DNA from: Flaveria trinervia
Lineage: Eukaryota > Streptophyta > Magnoliopsida > Asterales > Asteraceae
Direction of reading: 5' to 3'
Assembly: GCA_025506515.1 (NCBI GenBank)
Contig: CM046458.1
Coordinates: 39,113,940 to 39,177,939 of the forward strand
DNA length: 64,000 bases
Shown here: positions 1-9,775 of the stretch, one piece after another
Numbering within the stretch: position 1 is the stretch's first letter
Layout of the letters: the number at the start of each line of letters is the position of its first letter
The notes under the pieces: generated by a model
What the model was told of the DNA's origin: nothing
Databases searched by the model: none
What the model saw: only the letters and a program-made list of their open reading frames with translations
Translations under genes and position numbers: made by a program

Positions 1-2740
1 CCAGACTCCCTATCCCAGTCTGGACCAACGTTTCTGTAATCACTGGTGAGAATGATAACCAAATCATTCTACAGTTGTTGGTAACCAGAAACAGGTGCTC
101 ATCACCACAGACATCATTCGCAATACCCTAAATTTGCATGATGGCACCTATCCTAAAGAATACCCGAAAGGCACCACTGATATGTCTTTCATTAATAATG
201 GTTATGAAGGCGACATAAGTGCTACAACCATACTGAAGAAGCGCTTCCATGATGCAGAACGACTTATTTTTCACATGGTGAATGTCTGCCTAGCTTCGAA
301 GACATCTTCTTGGGATCAGATGTCTTCCCGATGGTAATAGGTATTGTATTCTATCCTTGAGCAACAAAATCTAAATTTTTCTGAGATAGTTTTTATGGAA
401 TTAAAGGATCTGGCTCAGAAACTTGTGGCAAATAGATGGCTACTTTATCCCAGGTTTCTGATGGCAATTATTTTAAACCAACTAAAATCTGATGGACTTG
501 TTGGTCTTGGAGTCCCTGCTCCAGCTGTTTTAGCTGAGGTATACTCCCGACATAACACAGACCCTACTCTCAAAGGGGCTGCCCGGATGCTAAAACCCAA
601 GCAGAGGGAACCCACAGCCTCCACTTCCAGATCCAAAGTCCCCACCAAACCCAAAACACAAAAACCCAAAAAGACTACTCAGGGAGATGAGTCCCCTGAG
701 GATGTCCCTGTACCACCAACACAGGATATACATACTGGTTCTAACCCCCCAGTTATGTCAAAGACTTATCCTGCTAAAGCTGCACAGGTATCTTCTCAAC
801 AGGATCCTGTTGCAACCAATATTGGGGATGCTACATTGCTGGACCTATCTCAATTGAGAGCGTTACCAATGAAGAGCACCTCTCACCCCAGATGCAATCT
901 GCTTCGGATCACTCTACATATGTAACCACCCCTCAAAGCCCAACACTTATTGTTGCAAAAGTGCTGAGTCAGTTGCACTCCTCACCTCCTCCCCAGAAAC
1001 CAATTACAACTGGGAATACCTCAACCATTGAGGGGGAGGACCAAAGTGCTTCTGATAACCCACAGCACAGGGGTTACAATGTTCAATCTCCAAGTGTAGA
1101 AAAGGAGATTTGAACTTCTGGTAAGGCTGCCACTTCTACTGATTCAGCAAATGATCAGGATGAAGTTGCTACCATCCATAAGACCTCTCCAGAGGCAACT
1201 GCCAATGAAGGACATAGTCCTGAGGCAGGAAGTCCCCAGTACCAAGAACAAGGGGCACATGCTACTACTGATCTACACTCAGAGCATGTACATCCTGATT
1301 CAATCAGGAGGTCAGGTGATTCAGCATAGACTGATGATGATCTGGGCTTTTTCTATGATGTTCTAGCCCATAATACCATTCTAGAGAATGAGGTGAGTAG
1401 ACTCAAAGAGCTGCTAGCCAAAATGTCTCAGGATCTAAGACCATCTACCCCACAAATCCACAGATGGCACCTTCAATTGAAGGTTTCCCAAACACTGAGC
1501 CTACACACATAATTGAGCCACCAGCCTCTGCTTTTGGCACCACCTCTCAGAGACAAAACCCCTCTGAGCAGATGGTTGTTATCTTTCAAAACTTCTTACC
1601 TCTCATCACTCCCATCATCACTGACATAGTGCATAAAGCCATTGATGAGAGGATTTCCTCAAATCTACAAACCCTCATTGATGATGTTGTTCATAAATCT
1701 CTTTCTGCCTTCAAAACCGCTGATTCCAATGCAACCAAAAAGGGGGAGAGTGCAAAGTCTAAGGCAGTGAAAGACAAGAAAAGAAAGAGAGTTGATGCTG
1801 AGAAAGAGCCTGAAAAAGAGAAAGAGCCTGAGAAAGAGAAGGAGGTTGAGAAAGAACTGATCTCAGAACAGCTGATTACATATAAAAGAAAGAAAAGTGT
1901 TGAGTCAAGTGCTGATGAAGAAAAATCATTAGAAGACCTTGTTAAAGATGCTGATGAAGCTCATAGTAGATCAATGGATACAATTATAGATCAGCTATTT
2001 AGACATGGTCATGACACAGCCACATTAGACTCTGAGATCAGAAGGCTGGAAATAGAAGAGATACAATCAAGATGGGCCGGTTATAGTGTGTTGGAAAGGG
2101 AAAGATTGGAAATCATGATCAGGCTCATAGCTAAGTATCTTGGAAGATCATTGATTGAAATCAAGTCTTGGTCCAGAGACAGCATCTTGGCAATAACCAC
2201 CAAGATCTGTTCGTCTGAAGTATATACCAAAGGGCTGGTCATTGAAGCCTTGAATGAAGCTGGTGCTGGAAGCAGGTCTGAACTGGTAAAACAATCTAAA
2301 GCCTCACTTACATCCAAAATGCTAGAACAGCCTGTCAAAATTCCCACACCAAAACCACCACAACCACAACCCACTAAACCAATTCCCTTACCCACAAAAC
2401 CAATAGCCGATGATGTACCCCAGAAGAGGAAGAGAAGGGTACTGAGGCTAGAAGAGGAAGAAGAAGATAATGATGAAGATGAAGATAGGCTGCCAATCTC
2501 AGCTATTATACAGTTGCCTAAGGCCATAAGTCACCCTCCAACAATTACTCCTGAATCTCAAAGACAAAATTTTGAAAGTGAAGTTAGAAGAAGAAGAGCT
2601 TCACAAACAACATGATGAGGAATTATTGAGAAGAGACGACAAAGCATATGCTGCCACATCTTCAATCATCAATATGAAGAAACATGCTCAAAGATTATAC
2701 ACTCTCAGACACACCTTTCAATATCAAAAAGAGAGAGTAA
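1..2740 (+). pseudogene. Post-pol aORF (env-position ORF), first copy in element A, both ends incomplete
   Basis: This is a homologue of the aORF at 5405-8769 and 30189-33638, beginning about 55 codons in. Open pieces include 344-925, with the conserved block ELKDLAQKLVANRW and PRFLMAI, then a Lys/Pro/Thr-rich region, and 1464-2615. The latter has an acidic-basic stretch of KEPEKEKE repeats, a conserved block with LERERLEIMIRLIAKYLGRS, and a run of Asp/Glu near residue 345. Frameshifts and stops split the frame, for example near 340, 924 and 1111. It ends abruptly at about 2740, where integrase sequence starts. I see no signal peptide or transmembrane segment, so 'envelope' is only a positional label. 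From memory, similar plant proteins are sometimes annotated as synaptobrevin/longin-like; I could not test that. Confidence 0.75.
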
Positions 2741-4732
2741 GGTGGATGCAGGGTATTTTGTTGGTTATTCATCTACTTGCAAGGCATATAGAGTCTTCAA
2801 CTGCAGAACAAGATAGTTGAAGAGACTCTGCATGTGAAGTTTAATGAATCTCCAAAGGACAAGGTTCCACAAAACCATGTGGAGTTATTTGATTTGGACA
2901 TACTGCAATATGTTCCTTATCAACCTCCAGTTGTTGTAGATCATGTGGATAAATCATCTTCTGCAACATGTCTTCCACCTGGTGGTACTGAAGATGATGA
3001 TGATATCAGTACTCACCTTTTCAAGTTTAGTGACCAACTGCCTGAGTTTGCTAAACTTGATGTTCCTGTAGCTTCAGTAGCTCCATCCACAACAAATGCT
3101 GATGAGATTTCTGATTCCTCTACATCATTTGACTTGCCATCTAATACTTGGTTTCAAGAATTTGGATCAACATCTGCTGCTGCTGAGCCTGCTACAAACA
3201 CTTGCACTGATCTCATAGTGTACCAAGACCTGAAGAATCACCCCATGTCTCAAATCATTGGTGATATCAATGCTGGTGTCTCAACCAGAAGTCAATTGTC
3301 TAACTTCTGCTTCTATGCTCTCTTCATCAGTCAGCTAGAGCCAAAGAACTATCATGTTGCTTTGAGAGACAATGGATGGGTTGAAGCCATGCAGCTTGAG
3401 CTACTTCAGTTCAAAAAGCAGCAAGTGTGGGAACTGGTTCCTCTACCCCCAGGTAAGCGTGCAATAGGCACTAGAGGCAATTAGATTGTTCTTAGCCTAT
3501 GCTGCATTCCACAATCTTAAAGTTTTTCAAATGGATGTCAAAAGTGCATTTTTATATGGTAAAATAAAAGAAGAGGTTTATGTTTGTCAACCACCAGGTT
3601 TTGAGGATAATAAACATCCAGATTGGGTATACAAGCTTGATAAGGCTCTTTATGGGTTGAAACTAGCTCCTAGAGCCTGGTATGAGACACTATCAAATTT
3701 TCTTCTTCAAAATAATTTCACTAGAGGCTCCATAGATAAAACTTTGTTCATTAAGAAGGTGGATCAGCATAAGCTACTTGTTCAAATTTATGTTGATGAT
3801 ATTATTTTTGCATCCTCTGATCCCCAGTTGTGTGATGATTTTACCAATTAATGCAACAGAAGTTTGAAATGAGTGCAATGGGAGAATTACAGTTCTTTCT
3901 AGGATTGCAAATCAAACAAAAGGCTGATGGGACTTTCATTCATCAGTCTAAATATACAAAAGATCTTTTGAATAAGTTTGATTTACAAAACTGTAAGCCC
4001 TGTTCTACTCCCATGTGCCACACCACTCAACTGGATGCAGATCAAAAAGGTAAAGCTGTTGATGAAACACTTTACAGATGTATGATTGGGTCCTTGATGT
4101 ACTTAACAGCTTCTAGACCAGATATTATGTTTGCAACTTGTGTTTGTGCTAGATTTCAGGCTGCTCCTAAAGAGTTCTATTTGATTGCAATCAAGAGGAT
4201 CTTTAGATATCTGCAAGGTACACAATCTCTAGGTTTATGGTATTCCACTGGAAACTCTTGCAAATTAGTTGCTTTTTCTGATAGTGACTATGCAGGGTGT
4301 AAGTTAACCAGAAAGTCAACTTCTGGTGGATGTCAATTCCTAGGCAACTGTTTGATTTCTTGGCAGAGTAAGAAACAAACATCTGGTGCTACATCCACTG
4401 CTGAAGCAGAGTACATTGCTGCTGCAAGTTGTACATCTCAGGTGCTATGGCTTCAGAACCAACTTTTGGATTATGGCATTACAGAGACTAAGACTCCATT
4501 ATTAATGGACAGTGCTTCAGCTCTTTGCATTGTCAAGAATCCTGTCCAGCATTCTAGGACCAAACATATTGAGATCAGACACCATTTTATTAGGGACTGT
4601 TTTGAAAAAGGTCTGATTGATCCAAAGTTTGTACCTAGTGCTGATGAGCTTGCAGACATTTTTACTAAGCCTTTGGATAATTCAACTTTCCAAAACCTAG
4701 TGTTAAGGCTTGGTATGCTGCAGCTAGAATAA
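2741..4732 (+). pseudogene. Copia pol fragment (integrase C-terminus, reverse transcriptase, RNase H) of element A
   Basis: The fragment starts inside the integrase C-terminal region, at the point matching 27361 in element S. The linker frame runs 2834-3484, the reverse transcriptase 3486-3851 and the RT end plus RNase H 3851-4732. The RT active site YVDD is at 3789-3800. RNase H has FSDSDYAG, AEAEYIAAA and LLMDSASAL with the expected acidic residues, and the frame ends ...LGMLQLE at a TAA. Compared with S, about 131 nt are missing near 3473 (S 28086-28216). This removes the first RT motifs (KWVFRNK through FAPVARLE) and shifts the frame. A further one-base loss near 3846 breaks the frame after the active site. 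Protease and the integrase catalytic core are absent, so it cannot encode a working polyprotein. Confidence 0.9.
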
Positions 4733-5404
4733 GTGACAACTACTGATGATCTCAGTAAACAAGTACTGATGATTATTAGTAAACATGTCACAAATAAGTA
4801 TTGATTCTGTTACAAACTACTGATGTAGTTATAACTACTGATGTTAGTAAAAACAGATAAGTACTGATGTCCTATGAAACAACTGAGACCAGCCAAAAAG
4901 ACTAATGAGTAAGTGTTGAGGACAGTATGAAACAGCTAAAAAGCTAAGAATTGACGAAAACTATTGATGAGAATTTTCTCTTCAGTTGTTTTACAACTGC
5001 TGTTTCATCTTAAACAACTGATGACAAAACCATATCTTCAGTAGTTTCACAACTACTGATGACTAACACCAAGTCTTCAGTCGTTTATAACAACTGATGA
5101 CAAAACCATGTCTTTAGTAGTTTCACAACTACTGATGACTAACACCAAGTCCTCAGTTGTTTCCAACATCTGAACTCAAATCCATGGTTTTCAGTAGTTT
5201 TATAACTGCTGATGCCTAAAACCAAGACTTCAGTTGTTTCAACCTTTGAAGGTTAATACCACGTCATCATTCATTTAAAACTACTGATGATTACCACCAA
5301 ACCCTTCAGTTGCTTTATAACCCTTACCCTATAAATACCTAATCTTACAGAGCTTCATCATCTCAAACCTAACATTCAAAAACTCAGAACCTTCTCTCAC
5401 ATTA
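4733..5404 (+). promoter_or_regulatory. Spacer between pol and aORF with motif array, TATA box and leader (element A)
   Basis: No open frame is seen. At least six copies of ACTACTGATG occur (for example 4739, 5069, 5129 and 5280), mixed with CAGTAGTT and CAGTTGTT, the same words that fill the LTR U3. A TATA box CTATAAATA lies at 5329-5337, 68 bases before the aORF ATG at 5405. The intervening leader is CT- and CA-rich. The matching region of element S (29473-30188) has the same order. I infer an internal promoter for the aORF; no transcript evidence is available. Confidence 0.55.
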
Positions 5405-8400
5405 ATGGCGACCATGCAGCTTAAACCACGACACAGCTGTGTTGCCTACCTTACCAAATCACCTTTCTGGACGAAGTTTGATACTGCCATTGATCTAGTG
5501 GTCCATTCTCCATACAAAATGGTCTTCCTTATCAATCCTACCATTTATGTCGAATCCCTAAATCAGTTCTGGATGAACGTCACCCTTACCACTGGGGAGA
5601 ATGACACTGAGTCTCTCCAGTCATTCGTCAACTCCGTAAGGTGGCATCACTCCGGAAATCCTTCGCCAAACCCTACAACTGGATGATGCCACCTTCCCCG
5701 CTGGATATTCAAAGGGCATCACTGATCTATCCTTTGCCCAACATGGATATCAGGGTAACCTCAGCGCTTCTACCATCCTAAAGAAGCATTTCCATGACAC
5801 AGAACGCCTTATTTTTCATATGGTGAATGTCTGTCTAGCCCCTAAGACTTCTTCTTGGGATCAAATGTCAACCAAGTGGCAGCAGGTATTCTTTTCTATC
5901 CTTGAGCAACAAAACTTAAATTTTTCTAGAAATAATATTTCTTGAACTTAAGGATATAGCCTCAAAACCTCTTGCTAACCGATGGATATTATATCCTCGG
6001 TTCATAATGGCCATTATAGAGAACCAGCAGAAAGCTGAGGGACTTGTTGGCCTTGGAGTCCCTGCCATGGCTGTATTACCTGAGGTAAACTCCAGGCATA
6101 ACTCAGACCAGTCACTCAAACAGGCTGCCAAGCTGCGAAAACCCACGTAGCTGGTACCCACAGCCACCACTCCAAATCCAAAGTCCCCACCAAACCCAAA
6201 CACAAGAAACCTAAAAAGGCTGTTCAGGGAGATGAGTCCCCTGAGGATGCCCCTGCAACACAAACGCAGGATATATCTACTGGCCATAACCCCCCAGTAG
6301 ATACACGTACTCACCCACCCTCAACCGCTCAGGCTTCCTCCCAATAGGAGCCTGTAGCAACCACATTTGGGGCACCTATACATCTGGAACCTTCCTCATT
6401 TGAGGAGGTTGCCATTGAAACGCACCACTCTCCCCGGGTGCATACTGCTTCCACACTATCTGCCATTGCAACCGCCCCCTAAAGTCCCACCATAATAGTT
6501 GCAAAAGTGCTGACTCAGTTGCATTCCTCACCCCCTCCCCAGATACCAATCAAAACTAAGACAGCCTCAACAATTGAGGGGGAGGATCCAAATGCTTCTG
6601 ATAACCCACAGCACAGGGGTTACATTGTTCCATCTCCAAGTGTAGAAATGGAGATTCGAACATCTGGTGAGGCTGCCACTTCTCCTGCTTCAGCATATGA
6701 TCAGGATGAAGTTGGTACTATCCATAAGACCTCACCAGAGGCAACTGCCAATGATGGACATAGTCCTGAGGCAGGAAGTCCCCAATATCACGAACAAGGG
6801 GCACATGCTACTACTGATCTACACTCAGAGCATGTACATCCTGATTCAATTAGGAGGTCAGGTGATTCAGCACAGACTGATGATGACCTGGGCTTTTTCT
6901 ATGATGTTCTAGCCCACAATACCATCCTAGAGAATGAGGTGAGCAGACTCAAAGAGCTACTTGCCAAAATGTCTCAGGATCAAAGACCATCTACCCCACA
7001 AACCCCACAGATGGCACCTTCAATTGAAGGTTTCCCAAACACTGAGCCTACACACATAACTGAGCCACCAGCCTCTGCTTTTGGCACCACCTCTCAGGGA
7101 CAAAACCCCTCTGAGCAGATGGTTGCTATCTTTCAAAACTCCTTACCTCTTATCACTCCCATCATCACTGACATATGCATAAAGCCATTGATGAGAGGAT
7201 TCCCTCAAATCTACAAACCCTCATTGATGATGTTGTTCATAAATCTCTTCTGCCTTCAAAACCCTGATTCCAATGCAACCAAAAAGGGGGAGACTACAAA
7301 GTCTAAGGCAGTGAAAGACAAGAAAAGAAAGAGAGTTGATGCTGAGAAAGAGCCTGAAAAAGAGAAAGAGTCTGAGAAAGAGAAGGAGGTTGAGAAAGAA
7401 CTGATCTCAGAACAGTTGATCACCTATAAAAGAAAGAAAAGTGCTGAGTCAAGAGCTGATGAAGAAAAATCATTAGAAGACCTTGTTAAAGATGTGATGA
7501 AGCTCATAGCAGATCAATGCATAAAATTATAGATCAGCTATTTAGACATGGTCATGACACAGCCACATTAGACTCTGAGATCAGAAGGCTGGAAATAGAA
7601 GAGATACAATCACGATGGGCTGGTTATAGTGTGTTGGAAAGGGAGAGATTGGAAATCATGATCAGGTTCATAGATAAATATCTTGGAAGATCATTGATTG
7701 AAATCAAGTCATGGTCCAGGGACAGCATCTTGGCAATAACCACCAAGATCTATTCGTCTGAAGTATATACCAAAGGGCTGGTCATTGAAGCCTTGAATGA
7801 AGCTGGTGCTGGGAGTAGGTCTGAACTAGTAAAACAATCTAAAGCCTCACTTACATCCAAAATGCTAGAATAGCCTGTCAAAATTCCCACACCAAAACCA
7901 CCACAACCACAACCCACTAAACCAATTCTCTTACCCACTAAACCAATTCCCTTACCCACAAAACCAATAGCCAATGATGTACCCCAGAAGAGGAAGAGAA
8001 GGGTACTGAGGCTAGAAGAGGAAGAAGAAGATAATGATGAAGATGAAGATAGGCTGCCAATCTCAGCTGTTATACAGTTGCCTAAGGCCATAAGTCACCC
8101 TCCAACAATTACTCCTGAATCTCAAAGACAAATTGTGAAAGTGAAGTTAGAAGAAGAAGAGCTTCACAAACAACATGATGAGGAATTGTTGAGAAGAGTC
8201 GACAAAGCATATGCTGCCACATCTTCAATACACAATATGAAGAAACATGCTCAGATATTATACACTCTCAGACACACCTTTCAATATCAAAAAGAGAGAG
8301 TGAGGATTTGGCCTGATCCCAGGGTGTCTCATAGGATTCAAAAGAAAAATATTCCACAGAGATACATTGGCCAAGTAAAGAAGATTGTAGATGAAGTGAT

Positions 8401-8769
8401 CTCACTGGCCTTTGTAGTATCACCTTGGGAGATCCTAGATGACTTCAAGAAAGCCTATAAAGCTAACTGACCCCACAAAAGATGCTAGAGAATAAAGTGG
8501 TGAAAAAAGGGTTAGTGTATAGGAGGCTTGAGGAAGTTAGAAAGAATGAGCTCCAGTTGTTCTTAGAGGGTATTCACCCAGATGAATTCGCATATAGAAT
8601 CATAACAACTGTGGAGCTAAAAAATGGGAAGCAGGTCAAATACCTCTCTGAGTACTATGGGCCAGAATCACTCTTTGAAGGAGAAGTAGAAGAGCTTACC
8701 ATGGAGGAACAAGTAACCTTCATTGAGGCCTATACAAGGGAGTCTTACAGACTCATATTTGGGAAGTAG
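5405..8769 (+). pseudogene. Post-pol aORF, second copy in element A, near full length but frameshifted
   Basis: The ATG at 5405 follows the TATA box and leader, and the terminal codon before the PPT region is at 8767-8769, so the coding span is about 3.36 kb (roughly 1,100 residues if intact). Open pieces are 5405-5686, 6507-7532, 7517-7873, 8078-8470 and 8482-8769. The N-terminus (MATMQLKPRHSCVAYL, then a block with INPTIYVESLNQFW) looks like a small globular domain. The middle is Pro/Ser/Thr-rich and disordered, followed by a Lys/Glu-rich repeat region and a conserved helical block around LERERLEIMIRF. The C-terminal domain contains RIWPDPRVSHRI and ends YTRESYRLIFGK. No transmembrane helix is visible. 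Function is unknown. In Sireviruses an ORF in this place has been called envelope-like. Confidence 0.8.
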
Positions 8770-8977
8770 ATCTCATGGATGGGGTAACAGCTCTGTGTCT
8801 AGTTCCCCAAGACAGAGTTCCCATCCATCCTATGCCAAACAGATCATTGAGACTTCTTCCCAGGCCTGTGCTTACAAGGGTCACTTCTGAGCTGATCTTG
8901 AAGACAAAAAGACCAATCTTTCTGCCTTAATAAGTGGGACATCTTTAATAAGCTTAGAGGTTTTGGCTGCATTGGTT

Positions 8978-8986
8978 CAGGGGGAG
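8978..8986 (+). other. Polypurine tract of element A
   Basis: CAGGGGGAG lies two bases before the LTR start TGTTGG at 8989. The same string precedes the 3' LTR of element S (33839-33847). It primes plus-strand synthesis in LTR elements. Confidence 0.85.
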
Positions 8987-8988
8987 TT

Positions 8989-9774
8989 TGTTGGACCAAA
9001 AGAACCAATGAGCCAGATCAGAAAAACCTTTAAGTCCCACAAGACATCACAACAACTGCTGAAGACTTGATCAGCTGTTTGACAAAGTCTGAAGATCAAC
9101 AGCTGAAGACTAAACTACTGAAGACTTCAACAGCTGAAGACCAAAGTCTGAAGATTAACAGCTGAAGACTAAAGTACTGAAGAACACAGCTGAAGTACAA
9201 AGACTGAAGACATCAGCTCAAGACATCAGCTGATGACAACAACTAAAGTTCAAGAAGTCCAAGTACTGAAGCCTTCAGAGTTTGTCACAACAGCTGAAGA
9301 AGCATTCTTCAGTTGTTGTGATGGTTTCCTTTCAGTAGTTTTATTTTTTGTTTCAGTACTTGTAAAACAACTTAAGAGCATGTTCTTCAGTCGTTGTTGT
9401 TTCAGTAGTTTCTTTTCAGTAGTTGTAGTAATAGTTAACACTTGGTATTTTTGTAAGAAGATGTCAGTTGTTTGACATCTTCAGTAGTTGTGTTAACTTT
9501 CAGTAGTTTGAATAATTCTATTAGATGTCACTATCAAGTGACATCAGCAGACGTCACATCTCCTATATAAGAGATGTTGACCTAATTGTACGTGTGACAT
9601 TTTGCCACCACGAAAGTATATGAATGAAATATTCTATTTGCGGAATTCTCTCTCTCTATAACCGTTTACTCTTACATTGAATATCAATTGTGTTCTTGTG
9701 AATTGTCTAATTCATTGTTCGAATTCCGCTGCAATACTCTTTAATCAATCAAACTTAGATCACTGATCCTAACA
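8989..9774 (+). repeat. 3' LTR of element A
   Basis: The LTR runs from TGTTGG to CTAACA (786 bp) and starts directly after the polypurine tract. The U3 left half has many CTGAAG words (9040-9250); the right half has CAGTAGTT/TTCAGTAG words in the opposite sense (9300-9510). A TATA box CTATATAA is at 9563-9570. The 3' end ...GATCCTAACA matches the end of S's LTR in style. Short open frames here, including 9233-9475, are chance products of the motif array. Confidence 0.9.
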
Positions 9775-9775
9775 C

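Larger units (their letters stand above)
1..9774 (+). mobile_element. Element A: right part of a Sirevirus-like Ty1/copia retrotransposon, rearranged
   Basis: The order seen is aORF fragment, pol fragment, spacer, aORF, PPT, 3' LTR. The 5' LTR, PBS and gag lie upstream of the window or are lost. The 3' LTR (8989-9774) starts with the same TGTTGGACCAAAAG as the LTRs of element S at 22217 and 33850, so A and S belong to one family. Sequence after 9774 continues a different copia pol in mid-domain, so A is inserted in element B. Five bases after the LTR are CTAAG, the expected target duplication, but its partner is outside the window. Two aORF copies within one element are abnormal and point to recombination or template switching. 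Confidence 0.85.

Noticed and set aside
2081..2527. Minus-strand Ser-rich frame, also at 7750-8091
   Set aside because: Antisense shadow of the Glu/Asp-rich part of the aORF; GAA/GAG codons read backwards give Ser/Leu runs.
4720..4745. Stop-codon readthrough from pol into the aORF
   Set aside because: The stop is TAA followed by GTGACAAC, not TAG-CARYYA, and a non-coding spacer of about 670 bases follows.
8989..9530. Regularly recurring short words that at first look CRISPR-like
   Set aside because: Word spacing is irregular, repeats are short and there are no unique spacers of constant length. It is a plant LTR.
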